Shown here one piece after another: positions 39,831 to 51,835 of a stretch of DNA of 64,000 bases. How positions within the stretch are numbered: position 1 is the first letter of the stretch; the number at the start of each line of letters is the position of its first letter. The notes beneath the pieces are model-generated. The model was not told the origin of the DNA and did no database searches. It was given only the letters and a program-made list of their open reading frames with translations. This stretch comes from Symsagittifera roscoffensis. Lineage: Eukaryota > Xenacoelomorpha > Acoela > Convolutidae. Made by a program: the position numbers and the translations under genes. The stretch spans positions 62,349,850 through 62,413,849 of the forward strand of contig NC_087063.1 of the NCBI RefSeq assembly GCF_963678635.1, given 5' to 3'.

Positions 39831-40554
39831 CAGTGCTGATTTAAATTAACCGGACAAAACGCGTTAAACTTGAAATTTAAAACGCATTTTTCTCAAATTG
39901 GGTTGAGTTTAGGTGAAAACTTATGAAGACAAAACTTACTTAAAATTTTAGCAGGATTAATATGGCTTAATTTGTTTTGCGAAAGTCGGGCCCAAATCCT
40001 TACCCTAAAAATGGGTCATTTTAGCTTTTCTTAGTTAATCAAAAATTACGCCGAAAATACAAAGTCAATCACAGACATAATTATATTAGAGTGAGCCCCT
40101 TACGTAGCCTAAAAAAATTTAAGAAGGGTAATTTCTCCAAAAAAATTGTTTAAAAATTGTTTTTAAATAAAAAGTTGGTATTTTATATAGTAAAAATGAT
40201 CTTTTTTGTCTATAAAACAAAAATAAATTAATTTATACAATGTTTTAGAGAAAATTCTTTTCCTAAAATTCGTTGGGCTTTGTAAATAGCTCACGTTGAT
40301 ATAATTATGTCTGTGATCGACTGGGTATTTTATGCGTAGTTTTTGATTAATTAGGAAAAGCCAAATTGACCCATTTTTGGGGTAAAATTTTGGGCCCGAA
40401 TTTCGCAAAACAATTAAAACCATATTAATTCTGCTAAAATTTTAAGCAAGTTTCCTCCTCATAAGTTTTCACCTAAGCTCAACCCAATTTGAGAAAAAAG
40501 CGTTTTAAATTTCAAGTTTAGCTCGTTTTGTCCGGTTAATTTAAATCAGCACTG
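39831..40554. mobile_element. Foldback (long inverted-repeat) element
   Basis: 724 bp from CAGTGCTGATTTAAATTAAC to GTTAATTTAAATCAGCACTG. Arms of about 265 bp each (39831-~40098 and ~40288-40554) are diverged inverted copies sharing GGGCCCGAA/TTCGGGCCC-type blocks, GACCCATTTTTGGGGTAA and CAGACATAATTATAT. The loop (about 190 bp) encodes nothing. I find no clear target duplication. The CAGTG...CACTG ends are common to several DNA-transposon groups. Confidence 0.8.
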
Positions 40555-41472
40555 TTGAGACAGTTCATTTGTTTTCAAGTACAGAAAGTAAAACGATTTT
40601 CAGCAATGCCCAAGTACGTTCGGAATACCGTTTGTTATTCATTTAGAATCATTGAAAAACAAATGGCGAAAAAATAATTTGGCGCAAGATAAAAAAAAGA
40701 AATTACTCATTTAATTGAATGCACATGTTAGGTAAACAAATATATCGTCATAAACTTTGCAAAAAAAATAAAACGACAACAAGACTGCTCGTATCAGGGC
40801 GAAGTCCTGAATGTTCCGACTGCCTTATGGTTTATGGAGCAGTAATATCATTAAAAAAACATAAAAAAAATTAAATTAATTAAAATAGAACTAAAATTTT
40901 TTTGTTCTAAAATTTGATTTTTCTTTCTATGAAAATCATCTCCCCACACGCCATATAAAGTACAAAACAAAAGATTTCGCTCCTTGTATCAAATCAATTA
41001 TAGTAAATAAGCTTCTTTCAACCCATTTGGAGCGATTTCTAAGACAGATTAAATCTCCGCTTACGCGTTAATAGCGCGAATTATATCGCGCGTTAATTGT
41101 CCCTAAATGGCCAAAATGGCAATCTTTGAACCCCCATAACTTTACAAAAAATGATCCCAGGTAAAATAGCGTTTCAAGTTTAAGCTCAGGACAACAACAC
41201 TTTTTGAATGATTTAAATAAAATCTGTCAAAAAGGGCTAGTTAAAAATTCCAAATTTGTCTGAAGAAAAAAAAACCAACCCGAGCACAAATATTCCGTCA
41301 CTTTCGTATCAAAAGTCGGAACAATAAGAGAATAATAATTCCAGTTTTGCTCGCAAACACATCATTTTCAAAGCATTTATGTATCATAATCGATTATAAT
41401 GTTATTTTAAAGTCAATATCTACAAAATTACAAAAAAAAATATGATCTGTTATTTTTGATTGATAACACCAT
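40555..41472 (+). repeat. R1 copy between the duplication and LTR copy 2
   Basis: 40555-40778 has no feature I can name. An R1 copy follows at about 40779-41327, with left end CAACAAGACTGCTCGTATCA, a hairpin changed to CAGGGCGAAGTCCTG, and right end CTTTCGTATCAAAAGTCGG. 41328-41472 contains an ATCGATTATAATG motif typical of R2. Confidence 0.65.
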
Positions 41473-41867
41473 TGGAATCAGTTTAAAACTAATATTTATA
41501 TCCAAATATTTTTTTGATAAAACTGTTTCTTTGAAATAGTTTTACTAACCAATCAAGATCCATAACTAAAACCGACAAAAATTTGTAAAGCTGAAACTAT
41601 ACTATTCATAGTTTCGGTAGCAGAACAGAAGGAATTTAGCTTAGCAAACACTTGCTTCTTCTTATAACAGTTCTTGATAACTAGCCTCACAAATACCAGT
41701 ATACACTAGATCTTTTGAGACAAGAAAATATAAGAGTAGGGTTAAGAGTGGTATTACTTTACGAAATTGCACGACTCTAAACGGCCGAAAAAAAGGTAGC
41801 ATGACGAACAGACGGTGTACCTTATCTGAAATTTTTTTATGAGTGAGCCAGCCCGGACATAAACTCA
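41473..41867 (+). repeat. 5' LTR of copy 2
   Basis: 395 bp, aligned to the copy 1 LTR by TGGAA start, CCAATCAAGATCC, CACTAGATCTTTTGAG, CGGCCGAAAA and CAGACGGTGTACCTTATCTGA. It keeps a hairpin (CTGAAACTAT near 41591 pairing with ATAGTTTC near 41609) at the place of the copy 1 hairpin. The primer-binding site TGGTGCGACC follows two bases after its end (41870). Confidence 0.85.
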
Positions 41868-41956
41868 TCTGGTGCGACCAAGGGTCTCGAACAGACCTCT
41901 GTTTATTTAGACTTAGCAAACACAAGTTAGAAAAGTTATAAAAAACACACCACAAA

Positions 41957-42118
41957 ATGTTAAACAGTATTGAAAACTTAACGAGCTTATCTCCACGTCT
42001 CATTAATTCTAATCAATTCCACCAAATGATAAAGCTTGCACCAGGTCAAAACGCGGAGAGTGGACCGTGCTTCTACAACGTCAAACAACAGCAGACTGTA
42101 ACGATTATTTCTCTATAA
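41957..42118 (+). CDS. Leader ORF of copy 2
   Basis: 53-codon ORF starting MLNSIENLTSLSPRLINSNQ at the same position as the leader ORF of copy 1. Its survival in an otherwise decayed copy may be chance given the short length. Function unknown. Confidence 0.35.
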   Translation: MLNSIENLTSLSPRLINSNQFHQMIKLAPGQNAESGPCFYNVKQQQTVTIISL

Positions 42119-43249
42119 AATTCTCAATGCAGTAAATTTTCATTCACTAACATGAAACAAAACTACTTGAAGCAGTAGAAGTCATTTCTAAGCCACATAT
42201 CTCTCAATGTTGTATAACTAGTAATCATATAAGGCCAAACCGATTTAAAATCAGTCGTATATTTCCAAAAAATTGCAGTAATTTGAAAACTTTTGTAAAT
42301 TTAAAATAATTGAACAAACAAAAACAAAAATTAAGTGGTGTAACTTTTTCGAGTTAGTTTCATCAAATTTATAAAAAGTTCCTTGCTTCTGAAGGACAAC
42401 TATTTTTTTTCAATGTTGTTTTTTTGTTTCTTCATCTTAAAGATAGCACAATTAAATTTTCAACCTAACAAATTTTCCAACCTAACCTTTTCTTAAAATT
42501 TAAACCTTCAACTGAAACCTTGTCAAGGCCTATCCTTGCCTTTTTTACCTTAAATGATTTTGAAAACAGATCATCAAGGCTATCCTTTGTTCTTTAAAAC
42601 TTTACCTTAAATTTAAAATTGTAAGACCATTTTAGTTACCTGATCATCAAGGCTTTCCTTGGATCAATTAGAACAATTTTTGTTTTCCCCCACCTCTTAA
42701 TTACTAGTGTCTAACGACCTCAAATGTCGATTCACTCTCCAACTCTTACAAATCACCCATGACTAATTGAAATTTTTCAAAAAATTAAAAATTTAAATTA
42801 GGACAAACAGTGAAGAAATTCGGTTATTCATACCTCATTTGAGCCCCTCCTCTAAGTTGACCAAGGATTAAATACATCACAAAACTAGTAAGAACTGAAA
42901 CAATTTTTAACGATCTTCCTTTGTTCTAATTAAACCTAAACTTTTTGGATTGATTGACTATTCTCCAACCCTCGATCACAAATCACAACCCACAAATCAA
43001 AGTTAAGCTTTCTTATAGAACTTAACCACTCGAGAAAACATAAAAGCATTCTAACGAATTGATATAGTCTCTCTCCAATCGGCCTATACACAAAAATATA
43101 TCCCCCAGGTTTAAGATATCCCCCACTTCAAAATTCTACGGCCAAAATCGACCACCAACCATCACACCGAATACAAACAGATTATAAAGAACTAGATTCC
43201 TCCAAAGCGTTCACTAAAAATATTAAAAAGTTCAACATCAAAACCCACA

Positions 43250-45040
43250 AAGAGTAACTTCAATCTTCACAAATGATGTTTTGTCTATCATTTACACTTA
43301 TGACCACTTATGCTTCTATATTAGAAAAAAAGAAACATTTTAGGTATCACCCTTACAAACATCTCGATGACAATAGTACAAACAAATGAAATATCACAAA
43401 CAAATGAAGTTGCTCTACAATGAAGTTTAGAATGGTACATTATAGGTTATATTCATCAAAACTTAGATTTAATTTACAAGCAAGAAACAAAATTCGAACA
43501 CAAACATTATTGGATGAAGAAACACACTCTGTTTGGGACTCTGAATGGTCTCATGTTTTTATTTTTAGTATTCCAAACGAAATCTCAATTGAAGCAATTG
43601 CAACTTTTTCAGTAAACAAAGACTACATCACTTATTTAATGACAAATTACAATATTCAATGAAAGAACTATCAATAATCAAAAATTATGGAACCCATAAC
43701 AGAAACCCTTAACGGCACTAGAAATCTAACACAACACGGTATCTAAACTTCATCACATTTTGTACAGGAAGAAGTAGTTGAAAGGCTACATACAACGACA
43801 CAACAAAGTTGTTCATTTATACATCCGACAACTACAACACCATATAATAAAGATAACACTTTTTTTTCCAAAAATGACACTGCAATCAACAATCAACCCA
43901 TCCTTTGTTTCCAAATACCCACGTATGGATTATCAAATAGACAATAACGACAACCTCATAACCAAGAACTTCAAACGGAAAAAACTTTGCAAATCACAAT
44001 TATATTTTTTTAGCAAACAACAATAACAATAGTAATCCAATAGCAAGATTCACTCCAAATGATGATGAACCCATTACTTATGGTTTGATCATCTATACCA
44101 TCCACTAAACCACTCATGGTATTCACAGGAACAGACCCTGATTACTTAGTAGAAGCTTACTTGAACGGTGTTACAGCAAACCTAATCTTAAACATAAGCC
44201 CAGAACCTATGAAACCACACTTTATCAAAATTGGATTCCTTGGCGTACAGCACTGAAACAAACTACACTCGATGGCGCAGCCCAAAAATGGTTTTTGGTT
44301 TTACCCAAAGAAAACAAACCCGATTGGAAACGATTCACTCAATACTAAAAACTACGAAAGTGAAGAAATTATAAAGATTGACTTTAACACCACAAATGGA
44401 AAAAAATGCCAATAAAAATAACAGCGTCACATTCATCATCAATCTGGGGACCAGCTGTAGATTTCAGAAAACTTGTAGACAAATAAGAACAAGCTGAAAA
44501 TACAATCAAACCAGGGGAAACAGAAAAGTCAAAACTACAATGAGTAAATAATGTTCAAACCACAACTTCACAAATAAACAATATACAAGAATCCGATAAT
44601 GAACAAGCAGAAAAACATGATTCAAATAAATAAGAAAAACCCAAATATTAATGTCACATCTTTATTCAAAAAACGGTGTAACTACGGCCGCAGGCACGGA
44701 AATAGTATTGCTGAATGTAGACAAAAACAGCAAGATAATTAAAATAGCCCACCAAATTACAAAAAACTCAAACTTTTTTTTACCAATACATGGAAAAAGA
44801 CCAGAGTTCACCAAACAAAAACATTCAAAGTAATAATAGCTCAGAAAAAACCAGTTCCAACTAGCTACGGTAATAGCAGATCACAATGCACTTCGTATAA
44901 GAATTTATGTGGAAGATCACCAATAGACAAAATTCACAAAAGTACTCACAGAACCGATATAGTAGAATTCACAAATCAAATAAACCACATACACTGTGAG
45001 AGCACAGGTGACAAAAGTGAAACCAAAAAAACAAACAATA
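43250..45040 (+). pseudogene. gag: gag remnant (copy 2)
   Basis: Scattered blocks match copy 1 Gag: VWDSEWSHVFIFSIPNEISI (about 43528), PLMVFTGTDPDYLVEAYLNG (about 44115), TLDGAAQKWFLVLPKE (about 44267), and a zinc-knuckle remnant near 44680-44725 (CNYGRRHGNSIAEC) in which the second Cys and the His are lost. Several deletions and stops interrupt it. The region equivalent to the copy 1 ATG-less basic ORF is largely deleted. Confidence 0.85.
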
Positions 45041-45049
45041 GTTACTGAC

Positions 45050-45815
45050 ATGCTTACAATTGAACATGAAAAACCAATTGAATCGAACTGTTATCAAAAT
45101 ATACACCTACTCAAAACCTCAAGAATCACAAAATAATCGAAGTAACATGAATAACACTGCTCATATTATAAAAAATTGCTCAAATATGAACAATAAAAAT
45201 CAAAATAGAACAAATCAAGTATCGCCATCTAAAGAAAAAATGGAAAGCCATCTAGAGAAAAAATGGAAAAAATGGAAAACTAGCCACTGCAGAAGGCACA
45301 AGGGTAACAAACTACAGAAACATTCATTTATCGCTCATACCAACTCGAACAAAGGAAGAAAGAAAAATTTTGCTAAAATTCTTCTAACTATTATTCCATA
45401 CAACAGGTTTTCAATACAGTTTAGTTGGAATACCGTTTATTACAAAGTATAACCCAAAAATCAACATTCTAAACAGCAGACTACAAATTAATTACAAATA
45501 CATAAAACTAAATAATATGTCATTAACGTTTTTTCGGCAATTAAATCAACAGTCGCCATTTTTTCCTAAATCCCACCCCTTATACAATCAACAAAAAACT
45601 GATTTTCCATCAACCAAGTTCATCAACACAACAACGATCATTTTAAACAAAAATTTTATTTGACTCACCTTGAAATCAGAACAACTCTCAAATTTTTTCG
45701 AGTTGCAATTTCATCAATAAAGTTCACTAAAACACAAACACGGATACAATAGCACGCATGTATATAACAATTCGCCTTATAAAAATACGCTTCTCATAGG
45801 ACTGTTAGGATATTG
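45050..45815 (+). pseudogene. Probable protease-region remnant, absent from copy 1
   Basis: About 760 bp between the gag tail and the RT linker that have no counterpart in copy 1. A frame at about 45395-45500 reads LFHTTGFQYSLVGIPFITKY followed by NPKINILNSRLQINYKYI. The hydrophobic G-I-P-F-I-x-K-Y-N segment resembles the end of retropepsin domains of Gypsy-type elements (usually I-L-G-x-x-F/W-L). The active-site DTG is not recognisable. The link to protease is an inference from position and this motif. The 130-codon ORF at 45060-45452 is probably a chance frame. Confidence 0.4.
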
Positions 45816-45829
45816 CGAAACGAATGCAA

Positions 45830-47300
45830 CTTACATCCTACACAAGAAAAAGCATACAGAGTAAATAATATCCTAAAATTACTAGACATTCGTCAATCAG
45901 CAATTTTTAATGAAGAATAATCAAAAAACAATATTTCAAATAACTCAAAGAGAAACATTATTTTTTCCACTAAAACCCTTTTTTTTAAACTATCATTTCA
46001 AATCTTAGAATGCAAAAATGAACAACAATAAAATTCTACAATAATTAATTTTCAACAGTCTCATTTCGATCAACAAGATCTTGAAAAATTAGCAGTATTT
46101 ATTTAAAAATACTCTATACCTTATGCTACATCAAAATTTGATGTTAGAAAAATAAAATCTTCATTACACTTTCCACGCAAACCCGACGCAGTTTTCAAAA
46201 TACAACGCGCAAACAAAACTCCAATACATTTACAAGATAAAGTAAATAGATTTTAGATATTCTTGAACAATACAAATTTATCTCACTGGTCAATAAAGAA
46301 CAACAGCTCATAGGAAACACATTTATAAACTCGGTCATTAATCTCGCCATAAGAGAATCTCTCAAAATAGTTTTAGTTGCTCGATACTTAAAATCACTAA
46401 TTGATGAATCAAAATGAAATTGACCCATCGAACCAATACCAGTAATAATCACAAAACTGAACGAACACTATTAAAGCACCCCAAATTTGAAAAGTGCATA
46501 TAATCAAATGCCACTAGATGAACAGTCACGTCGCTTAGCGTAGTTTGTTACTGGAAATCAACAATACGAACTCAATAAACGTCATAAAATATTTCAACGA
46601 AATTTTTATGCAATCCTAAACCAAACAAAAATTGTTCGGAGTTTTAAACAAATCTTATCATTATTTTTAAAAAGAACACATGAACGCAGCCTCAGATAAA
46701 TCACAATTGTTGCTAACTCATCTGAAATAGCTTAGACATATTATCGAAGGAACTACAACAACATCCTTGAAATCCTGAATAGATGCAATCGTAAAATTTC
46801 AACCATTATCTAATAAAAAAAATCAAAAAAGTTCTTGGAATGCTAAATTTCTTAAGCAAATATGATCGTAAAATGCAACTATATCTCAAACAAGTTTTTA
46901 AATTTTTTAGACAACAAAATAAAATTAAATGGATGTTAGATTATCAGAAACGCTTCGATGAAATTAAAACATTTCTCACTGAACAACTTTCAAACACAAA
47001 ACCAGGTTCGAATCAGCCAGTATGTCTCCTGATTTTTGGAATTTGCGCTGCTGTTTTGCACTCTTTTCACGGCACCAAAAAAGTGAGTTTGAAATCAGCA
47101 AATTCAAGAATTTTCACACAAGCAGAATTACGACTCTCAACACTTATAAGAGAGTGTACAACCATCATATACTCTTTCGGAAAATAAGAGTTCTTAATTC
47201 TTGGATGAAAATTTCCAACTGTTTTATTTACAGACCATAAATCTATTATTTTTCGATTTACACAAAAATCTAACCCACCGAGTAATTAGATTTCAATTGA
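45830..47300 (+). pseudogene. pol: RT/RNase H remnant (copy 2)
   Basis: Begins with the linker EKAYRVNNILKLLDIRQSAI (about 45847) and continues with RT blocks (KSAYNQMPLDEQSRRLA near 46490, LGMLNFLSKYDRKMQLYL near 46835) and RNase H (ANSRIFTQAELRLSTLIREC near 47100). Stops and shifts throughout; the YLDD region is deleted. Notably, the RNase H to integrase boundary near 47270-47300 is continuous in one frame here, unlike copy 1. Confidence 0.85.
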
Positions 47301-49100
47301 TCCTATGGAATTTTCCAAACTTACATATGCTTTGGACGCCAGGCAAAAACCTTGCTGTACCCGATATTCGTAGTCGAAATACACCACCTGATTTACTTAC
47401 ACGAAAACAACGGTAGAATTACCACAAAGCATCAAACTCTTTCTGGCAAAAGAAGAAGCATCATCGCAATTAGAACATAAATACGCAGTCAAAATTGACT
47501 TCGATACGAAATAAATAAGTACTCTGGAATATTTTCCAATCTATCTTGATTACCAAAACAGTCACTATGAAGTCAATTTACTAGGAAAAGATACACTTAA
47601 ACCTATATCATATTCATCATAGATAAAAAACAATACATAACTAAAGACATATCAACAAAAATCCCAACGCAAAAAATCATTCCCACGTATTGAAAACGAA
47701 GTTCTAACTGATTTTAATAAAACTTGGTAGGACCTCTCGGAGCGTGCCAAAAGTCTGCTATCAAAAGAGTATTTGACTTACAGGACCCCGAAAATTATAA
47801 TCTCATTTACTCTAAAAAACAACGGAAAGCCTGACCCTGTGATTAGACAAATAAAATCTTGGCACCAATACAAAACAAAACCCGTCAGAGACGATATCAC
47901 AATTATAGGAAATAAATTCATCTTCTGACAGTTTCGCAGATTCAAAAACACCACAATATAAGGAAACCCTGATGTTTTAGAATATCCTTACCCAGATCTG
48001 AAAATACCATGTCTATCATTTATTTTAAAATTAATAGTGTTTCACGCATCTCATTCCCTAAATACAAAAGTACATATAGGATCAGAAAAAAAACCATATT
48101 TTGAAATTTCATCCAAAAATTTTATTTTCGGAATGCACAAATTTGGATATAAGTACTTTGCAATGGCTCTATCCCATGTCATCTAAAAAAAACCTTTTCC
48201 AAATGCAAATGGCAGGAAAAAAAGACTTTAAAGGACAAAGTTTTTATTCATTCATAGAATTTAGTTTGATACAAAAGGCGCTATATCCCCCTCCTCAGAA
48301 GGAAATTCATATATATTGGTAACAATTGACCCATTTATGCATTGGGTAGCACTCAAGCCTGTACCCTTTTGTAACGCTTACTATGCATATACAACGCTCC
48401 ATGAACACTTGATAGCAAAGTTAAGACTACTCGAAATCCTTGTAACACAATATGGAACAGAATTCATCAAGAATGAAACAATTACCTTATGTCACCTTTA
48501 TAATATTAATATTATGTAAACTTTATAACCATTTAGAAAAATGGACTGTTCAAGGGCGTAAGCCGCACACTACAAGAATACATTTTGATGTAAAAAAACG
48601 GAAACGACGAAAATTACACCGAATGTTCAACAGATGTAAAATTATTCCCATTAACCTTAAATTCAAAAATCACAACAGTTTTCGGACTATCATCATATGA
48701 AAGGGTTTTTAACCAAAAAACCTCGCAAACCTATATTACTCACAGCGAATTTATCAAAAAATGCACAAGGTTATTGTCAAACAAACAAAGATTCAATTTG
48801 ATACAACCTACTATTTCATTTTCATGATGAAGATTGTTTTCATTATCCACAAATTCTAAAATAAGTCTTTGAAACCCACGCAGAAGGATTCTATATAAAA
48901 ACACAATGAAATTATATCGTTTCACATTAGAACCAGGCTTTAAAGCAGGATCATTTGTTTTACTTCCAAAATTTACAATTCAAAAAGGAATTTCAAAAAA
49001 ACTAAAACCTATTCAAAAATGACTATAACAGATAAAAGAAAAACCTACAGACGTTATATATGAATTAATTGATCACAAAAACAAAAATTTAGTACAAAAA
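47300..49100 (+). pseudogene. pol: Integrase remnant (copy 2)
   Basis: Recognisable blocks include LHMLWTPGKNLAVPDI, the DDE-region VTIDPFMHWVALKPVPFCNA (about 48316) and TQYGTEFIKNE (about 48448, where the catalytic Asp position is Gln-Tyr), and the GPY/F region near 48940-49060. Heavily stopped. The zinc-finger Cys pairs are destroyed. Confidence 0.8.
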
Positions 49101-49854
49101 TCTTTCACCATACTACCCAAAAGAAAACGCTTTTTGAGAATTAAAACAAATATATTCTTTTACAGGACTACTCATTGTCGATAAAACAAAAGAAAAGAAT
49201 AACACAAAAGTACCTGAAAATCAAATCATTTTTTATCAATACCTTAATTTCTTAAGCAAGAAACATCACAAAAAGCTAACTAACAAATCATTCAAAACTA
49301 AAGAATTAGTCGCAAATTACAAGAAAATATCTAGTACCCGAAACAAAAGAAAAAAAAACAACAACAACGCCAATCATCTCGCCTTAAAAATCAAACAGCA
49401 AAAGACTACAAGGAGAACTCCAACAATCTCCTATTTGTTTAATAATTTTAATCATTTTTTTAAAAAAATTGTTTCTTATATTCTTTTAAAGAAACCTCTC
49501 AATGCTTATATCCATTTTTCAATTCTTATAAATAACTAGTTCAAAATCAGCCCATCAAATCACTTGAAAAAATCTTTTTTTTTCATCCGAACACCACCGC
49601 TATTATTATTTTATTATTAGCCGACATAAATCTAAATTGAATTGGAAGTAATACTTCTACTGAAAGACCTCCAGGTCACTAATAAGCACTACCCTCATAT
49701 TTGACAATTTGAATAAATATCGTATAACAGTTACAGCCCTCTTCTATCAATCAACACAAAAATTAACAAAGTTGTCTCAATTAGCACCCCGAAAAAATAT
49801 AAGGTTAGCATACAGAAAAAATATAACTTGATCACTCAGCCTAAAGGCATACTG

Positions 49855-50745
49855 CCTCTCAAATTCTAAAATCATCCCACAAATAAAAACAAAAACCAGG
49901 AAGTTAGAATCTAATCACCCAGACTTTCCTTCCCCAAAAACGCTCCATAACCAACCCTCTTGTCAAAACTCTTTAAACATTTCGACCCTCCTGATATAAT
50001 TCCCAAAAAAATTAATTTTTTAATGAGCAAACCACATACAAATGATTCTTTCCAGCTCAGTTCAGCACAATATTTAAACAACTACTTCAAATCTTTTTTC
50101 AATTTTTCTACAATTTTAGAAAAACACTACCTCTCAAATTCACAAATCATCCGACAACGAAAACACAAACCAGGAAGTTAATATCCGAATAACTAGACTT
50201 TCCTTCACCAAAAACTGTCCATACTCAACCCTCTTGTCAAAAATAAACACGTATTTCAACCCCATTTGATATAATTCCGAAAAAAGAAAAAATAGTTCCA
50301 CAAATCCAATCACTTTTCAAATGCTTCTTTTTATCTCACTTCAACACAAAATTCAAACAACTGTTTTAAATTTTCTTTCAATTTTTTCTACGGTTTTTTA
50401 ACTTTGCATTTTTGAAAACTGACCTTTTAGACTTAACAATCCTCAATTTTGTAATTTTTAGTACTCAATTTATAAATTTCTAATTAATCAAACAAACCTT
50501 CAATTCCCTCTTCAAAACCATCGACCACCTATTCAGGTAAAACACGGAACAAATTTTCTAATTGCTACGAAATTTACTAAGTACAAAAGATTTTTTCCTT
50601 CTCTTCACAATTTTTCTCACCTTAACCACTCACCTAATTTTGACACTTTATAAATGCAAAAATAAAGCAAAAATTTCTTTTGCCCTAGCAATTTTTTTTA
50701 ATCATTAATTTTGCTGAAGAATATTATCAGAAACAGAAACTTAAG
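49855..50745 (+). pseudogene. Spacer and membrane-ORF remnants with internal duplication (copy 2)
   Basis: A direct duplication of about 275 bp: CCTCTCAAATTC...CAACCCTCTTGTCAAAA occurs at 49855-49967 and again at 50130-50242. After it, a hydrophobic stretch from about 50320 and a second near 50580-50745 (FALAIFFNH.. and AEEYYQ-like) correspond to the two small membrane ORFs of copy 1. Confidence 0.6.
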
Positions 50746-50849
50746 TAATACATAAACAAAAAAATTAATCAATTTCGAAATTGCTAATCCACGTCCCATC
50801 AAAGATTCCCCGCCTTACCAACTCAATCCAAGATCCCCAAACAATACCT

Positions 50850-51835
50850 ATATCAAGTCAAGCAAATCATCCCGAACATCTACTCGTATATCATATGTAG
50901 ACAAACCCTATACGTTTGAAGAAACGCACGCACCACTATCAGGACCACTAACACACACCAGCACATCGCTACGCACCACTAAGCGAAGCATATTACGAAC
51001 CACCCTCGAATATTTACCACGCACTACAACAAAACCTTAACAGAACAAGACCTTTAAGCCAAGTGCAAAACTTAACAATTACAATAGGTAGACAAATTAT
51101 TCATCCCAGACGCAACAGAAATCTTGCAACACCAAGAGTTCAATGTAATAAAACATCATCTCCATTATCGACCCCCCTAGATCTTTCTCATTGTACAATA
51201 CAAAATTTTCTCCGACCCTACATCCTACTTCTCAACAGAATAGCTCAAAAAACCATCAGGTTATTTAGGTTCAACAACAAATTCTGAAAAAATTTGTAAA
51301 GATCCCCCCACTTCATTACAAAGTTTCCCGCATTGGATGACCTAAGCATTTTCACAAGGTGAACCCAATCATGTGAAAGACCTCATGAAATTTTTTCTAG
51401 AAAGCTTCTTGTCATTACCAGAAACTCTATCTTTTCAATTAACACCTTCAATCACAGGTCTAACACCATCAGCTACAATCGCAGCACACTTTCCAAGTCA
51501 ACTAAACGACAGATACCGTAAATGACAAAGTACAAGTAAGCCTTCAATCTTAGACTGGAACTCATTTGTAGCACCCCCTTCACTTTTTGGACAAGATTTC
51601 GATAGTAGTCGTCTCCACAATTGGTAATTGGACAATAAACAGTACATCAACTTTTTAGTACGTCAACAATTACCACTATCACCACCAGACATCACCACTC
51701 AATCATTACCCCCTCCATTTTCACTACAGAACTGACATACAAATACGATAGATACACAAAGAAGACCATATGTTTTATTACTTTTCTCACCCTTTTTCAG
51801 GACTCTCGTACACATGTATCTTTAGGCCATTTTAT
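50850..51835 (+). pseudogene. ORF X remnant (copy 2)
   Basis: Broken homologue of the ATG-less ORF X: matching blocks include a RQIIHPRRNRN stretch near 51090, SILDWNSFVAPPSLFGQDFD near 51545, and TYKYDRYTKK near 51735. The ORF at 51063-51287 covers part of it in a different frame. Its presence shows that ORF X is an old component of the family. Confidence 0.75.

Larger units (their letters stand above)
35262..40497 (+). repeat. Segmental tandem duplication, unit B
   Basis: Second unit of the 5.2-kb tandem duplication, with the same order of parts as unit A: R2 (35262-35871), R1 (35889-36421), terminal ANKEF1 exon (36610-36803), 87-bp minisatellite, TCTGATCAGA minisatellite, decayed MITE, R1 with MITE, foldback element. 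Differences from A are sparse single bases and short indels, so the event is fairly recent. Confidence 0.92.

Noticed and set aside
34593-40554. Long-TIR element as an autonomous DNA transposon
   Set aside because: The 190-bp loop has no coding capacity and no target duplication is visible; it is a foldback-type derivative.
45060-45452. 130-aa ORF in copy 2 as an accessory gene
   Set aside because: It is Lys/Asn-rich, lies in the decayed gag-protease interval, and the protease-like residues are in a different frame.
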